A stretch of 64,000 bases of DNA from UBA6985 sp946536225 (GCA_946536225.1 CAMNEE010000001.1:1-64000), one strand, 5' to 3'; counted from the first letter of the stretch, positions 8,168 through 16,846 are shown. Notes: generated by a model from the sequence alone, not told the origin. A program made the numbers and translations.

Positions 8168-9439
8168 ATGGACGAAAATAAAGATTTTATTGATGAAGAG
8201 TTAGAAATGAAGGATAGTCCTTCTAATTCTATTTTTAGTAATTATGCTAATCCAGCAGATAGTTTTTCTTATAATAACTTAAACCCTGTTGATACTTTCG
8301 TTCCAGGTAAATTTGTTAATGATGATACTGATAATAATAAAACAAATGAAGTTGTTAGTAGTGAAAAAATTGAAAAGAAAAATGAAATTGGAGACTTTTT
8401 AAATAACATCAGTGTTGGTGGAGAAGAAAAACATAAAGAAGTAACTGAAGTAGTTAATAATGAACCAGTTGAAAAAAATGTGCACCCTGAAAAGACTAAA
8501 GTAAAAGATCCTTCATTTGAGGGAATGCCTAGCATGATTGATATGTATGGTGAAATATTAACAGATAAAGAATATGTTACTAATCCTGCTATTGCAAGAG
8601 ATGAAGAAATAAATAGAATGATTTTAGCTATTCTTACACCTGATAAAAGTGCTTTATTAGTTGGTAAACCAGGTATAGGTAAAACAGCACTTGTTGAAGG
8701 ACTTGCGTATAGAATAGGTATAAATGCTGTTCCTCCTGCTATAAGAGGTTGGAGAATTATTAAGATAAATGTTCCTGCTTTACTAGGAAAGATTAATGTA
8801 AATGGTGTTGAAGTATCTAAGATTCAATTATTAATTAATGAAATTGATAATATTGAAAAAACAATATTATTTATAGATGAAGTTCATTTATTAGTTTCTA
8901 AGAATGGTGCTAATCTAGATGTAGACTTTGCTAACATGTTAAAACCTTACTTAGACCGTGGACGTATTATGATGATTGGTGCTACCACTTCTGAAGAATA
9001 TGAATCTTATATCTTAAGAGATAGAGCATTTGTAAGACGTTTCATGAAGATAGATATTGCAGAATTAACTGGAGAAAATGTAGTTAAAGTATTACTTGGT
9101 ACTGTTCCTAAGTTTGAAAAGAAAATGGGCATTAAAATGGCTTATACGGAGTTCCAACAAGAAAGACTTTATACTTGGATAGTTAAACATACAGTTGAAG
9201 AAAATCGTATCTATGAAGTTCAAAATAGATATCCTGATATATGTTTAACAATTATCTCTAGTGCATTTTCATATGCTATGTTTGAAGGAGTAGAATCTGT
9301 TAGTCTTAAACATTTCTATTTAGCTATGAAGAACACAGGAACTATTTATCCTGATAGAATTACTAAGGCTATTGAAGATTTTAAACAAACATTCTCTCAA
9401 TGGTTAATACAAGAAGGAATTGATCCTGCTTTAATTTAA
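8168..9439 (+). CDS. ClpA/B-D1-like AAA+ ATPase with acidic N-terminal tail
   Basis: 423 residues. Residues 1-120 are low-complexity, acidic and probably disordered. Residues 135-420 match the first AAA+ domain of ClpA/ClpB/ClpC: RDEEINRMILAIL, Walker A VGKPGIGKTAL, Walker B ILFIDEVHLL, the sensor region MIGATTSEEYE and an RRF arginine finger. There is no second AAA+ domain, no Clp N-repeat and no ClpP-docking loop. The start is the ATG at 8168 (AAGGTGA upstream). It may be a stand-alone unfoldase or remodelling factor; function unknown. A separate ClpX-like protein is encoded at 29582. Confidence 0.8.
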   Translation: MDENKDFIDEELEMKDSPSNSIFSNYANPADSFSYNNLNPVDTFVPGKFVNDDTDNNKTNEVVSSEKIEKKNEIGDFLNNISVGGEEKHKEVTEVVNNEPVEKNVHPEKTKVKDPSFEGMPSMIDMYGEILTDKEYVTNPAIARDEEINRMILAILTPDKSALLVGKPGIGKTALVEGLAYRIGINAVPPAIRGWRIIKINVPALLGKINVNGVEVSKIQLLINEIDNIEKTILFIDEVHLLVSKNGANLDVDFANMLKPYLDRGRIMMIGATTSEEYESYILRDRAFVRRFMKIDIAELTGENVVKVLLGTVPKFEKKMGIKMAYTEFQQERLYTWIVKHTVEENRIYEVQNRYPDICLTIISSAFSYAMFEGVESVSLKHFYLAMKNTGTIYPDRITKAIEDFKQTFSQWLIQEGIDPALI

Positions 9440-9442
9440 TAA

Positions 9443-9475
9443 TAAAAACACATCATTATGATGTGTTTTATTTTG
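9443..9475. terminator. Bidirectional terminator between convergent genes
   Basis: AAAACACATCAT/ATGATGTGTTTT is flanked by A and T runs, so it can stop transcription from both the AAA+ gene and the radical SAM gene. Confidence 0.9.
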
Positions 9476-10397
9476 CTTTAATTCCTTGATATGTGTCTCT
9501 TCTTACCATTTCTTTATCAATATCATTAAGCACTACAAATTTCTTTAGTAACCAAGTTGGTTCTATTAAATCGCTTCTAACAGGATCTCCTGTTATTCTT
9601 GCTATTACGATATCTTCGTTTAAAAGTTCTAATTCATCAACAACAATATCAATATATTCGTCTTTAGTTAAAACATGGAATGGTTCACTCTCATACATAT
9701 CAGCCAGTTTAGTATGCTTAGTAATATGTAGCATATGAATCTTTATTCCATCTATTTTTAAATTGTTTAAGTATTTTACTGTTTCTAACATGTCTTCTTT
9801 AGTTTCGCCTGGAAGACCATTTATGATATGAACTATTACTTTAATATTTCTTTTCTTAAGTTCTTTGAAACAATCTTCAAATTCTTTTAATGAGTGTCCT
9901 CGATTAATAAGTTTATTCGTTTTTTCATGAATAGTTTGAAGTCCTAGTTCTACAGTTAAGAAAGTTTTTTTGTTTAATTCTTCTAAATAGTCATATATTT
10001 CTTTATTAAAACAATCTGGACGTGTAGCAATAGATAATCCTATTACACCAGGTAAGTTAATAACTGACTCATATTTTTCTTTTAATTCTTCAACTGGAGC
10101 ATATGTATTAGAGTTTGCTTGAAAGTAAGCAATATATTTTGCTTCAGGCCATTTCTTTAGCATAATATCTCTTACTTCGTTAAATTGTTTTACTAAGTTA
10201 TCTTTAATATTACCTGCAAAGTCTCCAGATCCAGATGGGGAACAGTATATGCATCCACCTATACCTTTAGTACCATCTTTATTTGGACAAGTAAAACCTG
10301 CGTTTAAAGATACTTTAAAAACTTTAGAATTAAATGTTTTCTTGTAAAAATAATTCAAAGTATAATAACGTTTGTTATCTAATGTATTTTTGAACAT
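9468..10397 (-). CDS. Radical SAM protein, YhcC/TIGR01212-like
   Basis: 309 residues. The cluster motif is CPNKDGTKGIGGCIYCSP, with the wide Cys spacing typical of the YhcC-type radical SAM family rather than the usual CxxxCxxC. Downstream are the TIM-barrel segments LSIATRPDCF, TVELGLQTIHEKTNKLINRGH and HIINGLPGETKEDM. The start is the ATG at 10397, with GGTGAGG upstream; ATG codes for MFKNTLDNKRYY. The reaction is not established for this family. Monocistronic, convergent with the AAA+ gene. Confidence 0.88.
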   Translation of the reverse strand: MFKNTLDNKRYYTLNYFYKKTFNSKVFKVSLNAGFTCPNKDGTKGIGGCIYCSPSGSGDFAGNIKDNLVKQFNEVRDIMLKKWPEAKYIAYFQANSNTYAPVEELKEKYESVINLPGVIGLSIATRPDCFNKEIYDYLEELNKKTFLTVELGLQTIHEKTNKLINRGHSLKEFEDCFKELKKRNIKVIVHIINGLPGETKEDMLETVKYLNNLKIDGIKIHMLHITKHTKLADMYESEPFHVLTKDEYIDIVVDELELLNEDIVIARITGDPVRSDLIEPTWLLKKFVVLNDIDKEMVRRDTYQGIKAK

Positions 10398-10521
10398 ATT
10401 CCTCACCTAGGTGTATTTTAACACAGTAAGTAATAATTGCAAAAAAATATGCTTATATGAGCAAAAAAATGTTGCATTTAGGTAATCTTATGTTATAATT
10501 ATTTATGTCAGTGGCAAACAC

Positions 10522-10595
10522 GCGGGTGTAGGTCAATGGTAGACTTCCAGCCTTCCAAGCTGATTACGTGAGTTCGATTCTCATCACCCGCTCCA
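10522..10595 (+). tRNA. tRNA-Gly (anticodon TCC)
   Basis: Full cloverleaf. The acceptor GCGGGTG pairs with CACCCGC, the anticodon loop CTTCCAA reads GGA/GGG, the T arm contains GTTCGATTC, the discriminator is T, and CCA is encoded (10593-10595). Confidence 0.97.
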
Positions 10596-10599
10596 TTAT

Positions 10600-10675
10600 G
10601 CCCAATTAGCTCAGCTGGTAGAGCGCGCGGCTGTTAACCGCTAGGTCGTAGGTTCGAGTCCTACATTGGGCGCCA
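10600..10675 (+). tRNA. tRNA-Asn (anticodon GTT)
   Basis: The acceptor GCCCAAT pairs with ATTGGGC, the anticodon loop is CTGTTAA, the T loop is GTTCGAGTC, the discriminator is G, and CCA is encoded. Four bases separate it from tRNA-Gly, so they are co-transcribed and end at the following terminator. Confidence 0.98.
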
Positions 10676-10685
10676 TTTGATAGTT

Positions 10686-10711
10686 AAACAACTCATTTGA
10701 GTTGTTTTTTT
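10686..10711 (+). terminator. Terminator of the Gly-Asn tRNA unit
   Basis: AACAACTCA/TGAGTTGTT stem followed by a T run. Confidence 0.9.
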
Positions 10712-10782
10712 CTTGTTTAAATTTTATTGTTAATATTTTCTTTTTTTGCTATAATTTACCTTAAGATAGGAGAGTTGTTATT

Positions 10783-11847
10783 ATGGTTAATTTTGCAATT
10801 TTTAGTAACGCTAAAAATCATAAGAAGTCTTTTGATCATGAAGTTAAAGAAGCAATAGATTATATTAATTCTTTAAGCGAGAAATACACAGTTAAATATA
10901 AAAGACTTAACAAATTATCTGAAGAAAGAAAGAACAATATTGATTTACTACAAAGAACTTTTGATAAGTATAATTTTAATTATAAAAAGCCATTAGTAGA
11001 AAACTCTGTAGAAGATATTAAACAATATACCGATGATTTATTAGGAGAATTAACTGTTTCTCTTGCTTCTGTTTCTGAAGAAAAAAGAGATGAGGTTATG
11101 AAAGACTATTTAGATGTTAGTGCAGCAATTGCTAAAATACAAGCAGTTGGATCTTACATTAAAACTGAAGGTGAAGGTTTAGTTGATCTTGCTAACCAAT
11201 TACATGATGTTAGAATTCCTGAAAAAGATTCTAAAGAGGAAGTAATTATTGATTTTAAATCTGCATTAGCTAAGAAAAAGGCTGAAAAAGAACCTGAAGT
11301 TATGGTTGAAGATGATGGAAAATATGTTTTCCCAGTTATTCTTAATGATATTGGTTATGATAATGATATAGAAGATAAACATGAGGAAACTGAAACTCCT
11401 AATGATAACTTTAATGATGAAATTTCAAGTGAAATATTTGATTCTTCACTAGAAGAAGAAGCTAAATTGGATGAAGAGAGTATTCAGAATTTCTTTGATA
11501 CTAAGTTTGTTGGTGAAGAGGAAGCACCTGTTCAAGATGAAGAAAAAAAAGAAACTTCTCCAATTGAAGTAGTAGATGTTGAATTGGAAGATGGTTCTTC
11601 TTTAGCAAATGAAGTTGGAAAAGTATATGGTGAAGCTGAATATTGGCCTTATATATATAATTATAATGATGCTAATAAGGGTGTAATTGATAGAAAATCT
11701 GAAGAAGCATTTATGAGTGTAGAGGATGCTGTTTATGATGATGAAGCGTTATCAGGAGCAGTAGTTCAATTCCCAACTGAATTAGTTACTTTTGAACCAA
11801 AAGAAGAAACTGAAGAGGAAGAAAACGAGTTTAGAAGAGCTGCATAA
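10783..11847 (+). CDS. Acidic coiled protein of unknown function
   Basis: 354 residues, not recognised. Residues 1-150 are predicted mostly helical (repeated Lys/Glu/Leu segments such as EAIDYINSLSEKYTVKYKRL). Residues 170-354 are strongly acidic and probably disordered, with a conserved-looking aromatic patch EAEYWPYIYNY near 284-294. No signal peptide or membrane segment is seen, so it is probably cytoplasmic. A TATAAT lies about 27 bases upstream and the start has AGGAGA. It is monocistronic, with its own terminator. It may be a scaffold; no function can be assigned. Confidence 0.7.
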   Translation: MVNFAIFSNAKNHKKSFDHEVKEAIDYINSLSEKYTVKYKRLNKLSEERKNNIDLLQRTFDKYNFNYKKPLVENSVEDIKQYTDDLLGELTVSLASVSEEKRDEVMKDYLDVSAAIAKIQAVGSYIKTEGEGLVDLANQLHDVRIPEKDSKEEVIIDFKSALAKKKAEKEPEVMVEDDGKYVFPVILNDIGYDNDIEDKHEETETPNDNFNDEISSEIFDSSLEEEAKLDEESIQNFFDTKFVGEEEAPVQDEEKKETSPIEVVDVELEDGSSLANEVGKVYGEAEYWPYIYNYNDANKGVIDRKSEEAFMSVEDAVYDDEALSGAVVQFPTELVTFEPKEETEEEENEFRRAA

Positions 11848-11874
11848 AATTAGTGTTGATGACACTAATTTTTT
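11847..11874 (+). terminator. Terminator after the acidic protein
   Basis: AAATTAGTGT/ACACTAATTT stem with a 5-base loop and T run. Confidence 0.9.
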
Positions 11875-11987
11875 CTTTGCAATTAAAATTAAAAATGATA
11901 TGATTTATATAGGATATATAATCGGCAACGGATATCTACATCATAGTTCAACAACAGATTGTCCATTATCCTTAGATTGGGTAGGGT

Positions 11988-13991
11988 ATGGAAGATAAAT
12001 TAACAAAATTTCTTGAATTAACTTCTAAAAAAGTTAGTTTAATTGAGTTATGCAAAGAGTTACAAGAGGAACCTCTTGGCATTTACGGATTAAAAAATAG
12101 AGCAGAAAAAGCAGGATATGATATAGCTTACGAGTTAGTAGATGATGATATAACATTTTACAACTTAGGCGAAAATAAAGATCATCGTACTCAAGATGTT
12201 TCATTTATTTCTGACAATGGACATTTTAAATGTATGGTTATAAGTAGTCCTTTAATTGGCAATAAAGCTCAACAATTATCTATAATAAAAGATGTTTATA
12301 AAAAAGCAAAAGAAGAAGGCATTAAACATGTTTTCCTATGTGGAGACTTAATAAGTGGAAAATATAGTATGACTAATTCTCTTCATGATTCTAACTTTTT
12401 AACAGATATAGAATCTCAAATTGACTATTTTATTAGTCATTTTCCTAAAGAAGAAGGTATAACTACTTATTTTATAACAGGAAGAAAAGATCAAGATAAA
12501 AAAATAAGTGTTGGTTCAAGAATAGCTGAAGCTAGAGATGATATGGTTTATTTAGGCAACTGTAATGCTGATTTTAAAATAGATAATTCTACAATTAAAT
12601 TACTAAATAGTCCATTAAGTAAAACCTATACGATTTCTTATAGACCTCAACAATTTGGTAACTCTTTTAGAGCAGAAGATAAACCAGAATCATTATGGAT
12701 TGGCGGTTTATGTCAAGTTGATAGCATTAACTTTAGAGGTATAAATATTTTCTCTATTCCTTCACTTTGTGGAACAACTGACGAAATGATGGCTAAGAGA
12801 TATGAAAATACAGTAGGTGCTTTAATACTTGATATTAAGTCAGATAAAAAGGGTAAAATTGATTCTATTAAATACACAATCCTACCTTATTATCAAACAG
12901 ATAAAAATGATTATAAAAAACATAATAATTCTAGTGCGCAATACACTAATCCAACTGAAGAAAAAGTACCTGAAGTTGATGCTAATAGATATTATAAGTG
13001 GATTAAAAATGGTTCTAGTGTAGAAGATTTTAAAGCAGAACATCATGTTTCTGATTTAGAACTTGATGGTATTTTGGAAGTATGTAATTTAAATGGAAAT
13101 GATGTTAAACAAGTAGTTAATTCTGCAGGTGATTTAGTATTTTTAAAACCTACTTTTAGTAGAAAAGTTATTGAAAAACTTCCAAAAGATTCTCAATATA
13201 TTAAAGTTGCTAATTTTGGTATAGTATCTGATACTCATATTGGTAACAGAGAAAATCAACTTCATAGTTTATATGATTTCTATGATGAAGCTGCTAGAAG
13301 AGGTATTACAGATATTTATCATGGTGGAGATATTTCTGATGGATTTTATAATATAACTTCTCGAATTACATATCCTGAACAAACTCCATTTAAAACATTT
13401 GATGATCAAGGATTATATATTTTACGTGCATATCCTTATAAAAAAGGTATTGTAACTCATTTGATTACTGGTAATCATGATTTAACACATTTTAGAAATG
13501 GTGGAGCAAATATTGGTAATTGGCTTGAAGCAAGTAGAAGAGATATTGAATATCTTGGTCATAATGAAGCAACAATATATATTGATAACGTTTTAAAACT
13601 AGGATTAAGACATCCAATTGATGGATCTTCTAAGTCTTTCTCATATAAGATTCAAAATAAGATTGAAAATATGCCTAGCGGTGATAAAGAAAATATTCTT
13701 GCGTATGCTCATTATCATAAATATTATTATGCTATGATTAGAAATACACACGCATTCATGCTACCAGCATTTTGTGCTCCTACTCAATTTGAGAGAGATG
13801 CTGGACTTTTAAATTATGTTGGTGGATTATTTCTAACTGTTTACTATGATTCTAGAAATGGTAATGTTATATATTTAGATGCTGAACCAAGACTTTATGA
13901 TAAGAAAGATTACTGGGATGAATATGGTAAAGATGAGGAAAAAGTAAGAAAACTTGTCGATAAAAATAAACGTAGACTAGGTATGCGTTAG
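11988..13991 (+). CDS. Tandem HTH-metallophosphoesterase protein, first half decayed
   Basis: 667 residues in two homologous halves. Each half begins with a short helical, HTH-like module (about 1-60 and 335-395) followed by a calcineurin-like phosphoesterase fold. The second fold (about 405-660) has a full metal set: SDTHIGN, GGDISDG, TGNHD and AHYH. The first (about 78-310) keeps the framework but reads SSPLIGN, CGDLISG and TGRKDQD, losing most metal ligands. The start has only a weak GTAGGG site. The C-terminal domain resembles metallophosphatases of phages and DNA-repair exonucleases; whether the substrate is nucleic acid is unknown. The duplication is seen directly; the role is inferred. 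Confidence 0.8.
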   Translation: MEDKLTKFLELTSKKVSLIELCKELQEEPLGIYGLKNRAEKAGYDIAYELVDDDITFYNLGENKDHRTQDVSFISDNGHFKCMVISSPLIGNKAQQLSIIKDVYKKAKEEGIKHVFLCGDLISGKYSMTNSLHDSNFLTDIESQIDYFISHFPKEEGITTYFITGRKDQDKKISVGSRIAEARDDMVYLGNCNADFKIDNSTIKLLNSPLSKTYTISYRPQQFGNSFRAEDKPESLWIGGLCQVDSINFRGINIFSIPSLCGTTDEMMAKRYENTVGALILDIKSDKKGKIDSIKYTILPYYQTDKNDYKKHNNSSAQYTNPTEEKVPEVDANRYYKWIKNGSSVEDFKAEHHVSDLELDGILEVCNLNGNDVKQVVNSAGDLVFLKPTFSRKVIEKLPKDSQYIKVANFGIVSDTHIGNRENQLHSLYDFYDEAARRGITDIYHGGDISDGFYNITSRITYPEQTPFKTFDDQGLYILRAYPYKKGIVTHLITGNHDLTHFRNGGANIGNWLEASRRDIEYLGHNEATIYIDNVLKLGLRHPIDGSSKSFSYKIQNKIENMPSGDKENILAYAHYHKYYYAMIRNTHAFMLPAFCAPTQFERDAGLLNYVGGLFLTVYYDSRNGNVIYLDAEPRLYDKKDYWDEYGKDEEKVRKLVDKNKRRLGMR

Positions 13992-13998
13992 AATAAAT

Positions 13999-14031
13999 AG
14001 TAGTTCTCCAAACCTACTTAATAAAAGGAAG
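13999..14031 (+). promoter_or_regulatory. preQ1-I riboswitch (translational)
   Basis: P1 is AGTAG/CTACT (13999-14003/14014-14018). The loop starts TTC, as in preQ1-I aptamers. The A-rich tail TTAATAAAA ends in GGA. Loop TCC (14007-14009) can pair with GGA (14027-14029), closing the H-type pseudoknot and hiding the ribosome binding site AAGGAAG of the next gene. The order TTC-loop-P1-TAATAAAA-GGA matches the compact Thermoanaerobacter-type aptamer, and the downstream gene is a predicted queuosine-precursor transporter, which fits. Assignment is by eye. Confidence 0.8.
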
Positions 14032-14038
14032 TGTAATA

Positions 14039-14704
14039 ATGAATGAATTATTAATGATAATGGAGGTACTAGTTGTTTTTACACTAGTACTTTTATGTCA
14101 TAAGTTATTTGGTAAATATGGACTTATAGGCTGGATAGGTGTTGCATCTGTTTTAGCCGAAATACAAGTAATTAAGTCCATAGATATATTTGGTATATCG
14201 GGTACTTTAGGTAATGTATTATTTGCATCTAATTTTTTAGTTACAGATATATTAACTGAAGTATATGGTAGTGATGTTGCTAAAAAGGGCGTATTCTTTG
14301 GTGTTTTTTCTATTATTATTTTTATTATTATTTCTCAGTTCACAATTTTGTTTATACCTAATGATATTGATACAGTAAATGATGCTCTTAAACAAATATT
14401 TACTATATCTCCTAGAGTATGTATTTCGTCTCTAGTAATGTATTTAATAGCTAATTATGTAGATGTAATAATATATGATAAATTAAAGAAGAGAGATAAA
14501 AATAAACGTATATGGTTTAGAAATAACTTTTCTACTATTGTTTGTAATTCTTTAGAAAACTTCTTCTTTGTATTTTTTGCATTTATAGGTTTATATACTT
14601 TTAAAGATATAATGTTAATTGCATTAAGTACTACTTTAATAGAAATAATAATAGCTTTCATGGATACACCGTTTTTATATATAGCAAAAAAGACATCTAA
14701 GTGA
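14039..14704 (+). CDS. Queuosine precursor transporter, YhhQ/VUT family
   Basis: 221 residues, about six transmembrane helices. The segment GNVLFASNFLVTDILTEVYG is the hallmark of the YhhQ (VUT) family, which imports queuine or preQ1/preQ0. The C-terminal helix carries FMDTPFLYIAKK. The gene starts 8 bases after the riboswitch pseudoknot, so expression should fall when preQ1 is abundant. It ends with TGA. No queuosine biosynthesis gene is visible in the window, consistent with salvage. Confidence 0.88.
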   Translation: MNELLMIMEVLVVFTLVLLCHKLFGKYGLIGWIGVASVLAEIQVIKSIDIFGISGTLGNVLFASNFLVTDILTEVYGSDVAKKGVFFGVFSIIIFIIISQFTILFIPNDIDTVNDALKQIFTISPRVCISSLVMYLIANYVDVIIYDKLKKRDKNKRIWFRNNFSTIVCNSLENFFFVFFAFIGLYTFKDIMLIALSTTLIEIIIAFMDTPFLYIAKKTSK

Positions 14705-14716
14705 TGTCTTTTTTTA
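14687..14716. terminator. Terminator between convergent genes
   Basis: AAGACATC/GATGTCTT with flanking A and T runs. It overlaps the end of the transporter gene and probably serves the opposing gene as well. Confidence 0.85.
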
Positions 14717-14717
14717 A

Positions 14718-15659
14718 TTACCAATATTTATATGTATTTGTTAATTTCTTTGAATCAAGTTCTGTTATATCAGCTGCATCTGAATAAAAGTAATTAGCAA
14801 AAATATTATATTTTCTAGCATTAGATTCATTTACAATATTGATGTTGTTTCCTGAGTCTAAGAATAATCCTTCTGCCATAGGAGGAATTCTAAAGAATTT
14901 ATACCATTCTTTACTATAATCTTCTATTGATTCATCATATTTATAGAACTTAAGAATTGAATCGTAACAAACGTGATGAGAAGTACTTACTATTAAATAT
15001 ACTGTATCGTTTTTTACACAGAATTCTAATCCTTGTGCATAATGTATAAATTTAACTGTTTTTGCTTCATCTAGATTTGGACATCCTTCATCATCAACAG
15101 GTACCTTTTTAAGATTTGCATCCTTCCAAGTTGTAAAATTTGCTGCATATAGATTTCCTTGTGCGTAAGTTAAACATGCAACTGAAGGTTCTCCTGAGTC
15201 ATTTTTCAATTCCTCGCCAGCCATATCTACACGATAATAGATTGGTTTAATTATTCCTTCCAATAAATCATCTCTATTAAATGCTGTTATAGAACCATGT
15301 GAATCTGAAACCCATATTAAATTATGGTCATAATCATAAGTAATTCCTCCTATATGATTACGTGACTTTGTATCTATTGCTTTAATAAAATTATTATTTT
15401 GATCTAGTAATATTATAATTGAGTTTCCTCTTTTAGAATTATCATAAGCTGTTAAATAATTATATGTTCCATCTGAGCATCCACCTTGTAATACATATGA
15501 ACCTAATCCATCAATATTAGTTTCACTTACTATTGCATTATTATATGCGTAATTGTATCTACCATCTTTTTTCATATTAGATCCAGCGCTTATTGCAGCT
15601 GTTAATGCTAGGGCCAAGGCGGTTCTTTTAAATATTTTTTTCTTAGTATTTTTATTCAT
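14718..15659 (-). CDS. Secreted protein, probable beta-propeller
   Basis: 313 residues from the ATG at 15659 (AGGAGGGGC upstream); an open frame continues upstream but has no start signal. The N-terminus is a signal peptide: basic MNKNTKKKIFKR then ALALALTAAISAGSN. The mature part has repeated short beta motifs with Tyr/Asp turns (GGITYDYDHNLIWVSDSHG, YAQGNLYAANFTTW, VYLIVSTSHHVCYDSI), suggesting a YncE/NHL-like propeller. Function unknown; it is probably released or bound at the surface. Its strong ribosome site suggests good expression. Confidence 0.7.
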   Translation of the reverse strand: MNKNTKKKIFKRTALALALTAAISAGSNMKKDGRYNYAYNNAIVSETNIDGLGSYVLQGGCSDGTYNYLTAYDNSKRGNSIIILLDQNNNFIKAIDTKSRNHIGGITYDYDHNLIWVSDSHGSITAFNRDDLLEGIIKPIYYRVDMAGEELKNDSGEPSVACLTYAQGNLYAANFTTWKDANLKKVPVDDEGCPNLDEAKTVKFIHYAQGLEFCVKNDTVYLIVSTSHHVCYDSILKFYKYDESIEDYSKEWYKFFRIPPMAEGLFLDSGNNINIVNESNARKYNIFANYFYSDAADITELDSKKLTNTYKYW

Positions 15660-15713
15660 AGCCCCTCCTGTTTGACATATTATAACATAAGGACGTAAAT
15701 ATTTAAAATTTGG

Positions 15714-15740
15714 CACAAAAAAACTAACCATAGGTTAGTT
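15714..15740 (-). terminator. Terminator of the Arg-Pro tRNA unit
   Basis: ACTAACC/GGTTAGT stem; on the minus strand it is followed by a T run (the A run at 15714-15723). Confidence 0.85.
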
Positions 15741-15751
15741 GATTTTTTAAA

Positions 15752-15828
15752 TGGTCGAGAAGACAGGATTCGAACCTGCGACCCCCTGGTCCCAAACCAG
15801 GTGCACTACCAAGCTGTGCTACTTCTCG
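15752..15828 (-). tRNA. tRNA-Pro (anticodon TGG)
   Basis: Minus strand. The acceptor CGAGAAG pairs with CTTCTCG, the discriminator is A, and CCA is encoded (15752-15754). The anticodon stem CCTGG/CCAGG encloses loop TTTGGGA. The T arm has GGTTCGAATCC. Confidence 0.97.
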
Positions 15829-15850
15829 AAATAAATGTGTCAAATAAAAA

Positions 15851-15927
15851 TGGTGCGCCCAGAGGGAGTCGAACCCCCAACCTTTAGATCCGTAGTCTAA
15901 CGCTCTATCCAATTGCGCTATGAGCGC
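15851..15927 (-). tRNA. tRNA-Arg (anticodon ACG)
   Basis: Minus strand. The acceptor GCGCTCA pairs with TGGGCGC (one G-U), the anticodon loop is CTACGGA, the T arm is GGTTCGACTCC, the discriminator is A, and CCA is encoded (15851-15853). ACG is expected to be edited to ICG by TadA. It precedes tRNA-Pro on the same transcript. Confidence 0.97.
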
Positions 15928-16023
15928 ATTTATTCGAATACATATGTAATTATATCATGAATTAATAAAAATGCAAGTAAAAAATATTGTAATATGCTAT
16001 AATACTTTCGAGGAGTGGAAACT

Positions 16024-16665
16024 ATGAAATACGTCCAACAAAAGAATTCATATAATATTATTAGTAAGAGTAAATATATAATTACTAGACCTTATGAGAA
16101 TAAAGGTAGATGGAATCAAGTATTTGGTAATGATAATCCAATTCATTTAGAACTAGGAATGGGTAGAGGAGAAATGATTATTAAACTTGCTCAACAAAAT
16201 CCTAAAATCAATTATATTGGTTTAGAGTTAGATGATGGTCAAATATCATTTGCTGCTAAAAGATTAATTGGAAAAGATATTCCTAATTTAAGATTTATAT
16301 CTGGTAATGCTTTAGCATTAGAAAAAATGTTTGGTAAAGAAATTGATTTAATCTATTTAACATTTTCTGAACCATGGCCTAAGAAACATGATGAGGATAA
16401 GAGATTTACTCATATTAATTATTTAAAGATATATGATAAAGTATTTAAAAAGAAAAAACACATAATAATGAAAACTGATAATAAAGGCTTATTTGCATAT
16501 TCTTTAGAATCATTATCTCAATATTGGTATACTTTTAATAAGGTTTCTATGGATTTACATCATGATGAAAGAAATATACCTAATATTATGACAGAGTTTG
16601 AAACTAATTATGCTAAAACTACTAATAAACCTATTTATTATGTAGATGCTACTTTTGAAGGATAA
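16024..16665 (+). CDS. trmB: tRNA (guanine-N7-)-methyltransferase
   Basis: Methylates G46 of tRNA, 213 residues. The SAM-binding motif LELGMGRGEMIIKLA is at about residue 44-58. The family sequence NYIGLELD follows, and the conserved LTFSEPWPKKHDEDKRFTH is at about 118-136. The ATG at 16024 (GAGGAG 9 bases upstream) is chosen over the GTG at 16015. Divergent from the tRNA pair, with its own terminator at the stop. Confidence 0.96.
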   Translation: MKYVQQKNSYNIISKSKYIITRPYENKGRWNQVFGNDNPIHLELGMGRGEMIIKLAQQNPKINYIGLELDDGQISFAAKRLIGKDIPNLRFISGNALALEKMFGKEIDLIYLTFSEPWPKKHDEDKRFTHINYLKIYDKVFKKKKHIIMKTDNKGLFAYSLESLSQYWYTFNKVSMDLHHDERNIPNIMTEFETNYAKTTNKPIYYVDATFEG

Positions 16666-16685
16666 TTTTATTATCCTTTTTTTGT
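16659..16685 (+). terminator. Terminator of trmB
   Basis: AAGGATAA/TTATCCTTTT stem overlapping the stop codon, then a T run. Confidence 0.85.
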
Positions 16686-16714
16686 TTATGGTATTGATTT
16701 TTATAAATTTATAA

Positions 16715-16846
16715 TATATTATTTATTTAGATAGTAGATTAAGTAAAGTATTTGAAGACTGGCTTATGGGTAGAACAATGAAACTTGTTGAGCGATACTA
16801 TCGTTATATCTTTTTAAAAGAAGGAGAAAGATACTCCTACATTTAA
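16715..16846 (+). pseudogene. Possible remnant of a coding sequence
   Basis: A frame open for 43 codons has no start signal but a protein-like composition: VFEDWLMGRTMKLVERYYRY and then FLKEGERYSYI before TAA. It lacks an N-terminus and a ribosome site. It looks like the end of a decayed gene. I could not assign a family. It lies in a 630-base stretch without an intact gene (16666-17299). Confidence 0.35.

Noticed and set aside
11905..11965. Purine riboswitch before the phosphoesterase gene
   Set aside because: TATAA and TATCTAC recall the aptamer core, but the P2/P3 stems with interacting loops and the J3/1 sequence are absent, and the gene is not purine-related by context.
15724..15912. 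62-codon minus-strand frame
   Set aside because: It runs through the tRNA-Pro and tRNA-Arg genes, which have complete cloverleaves with encoded CCA.
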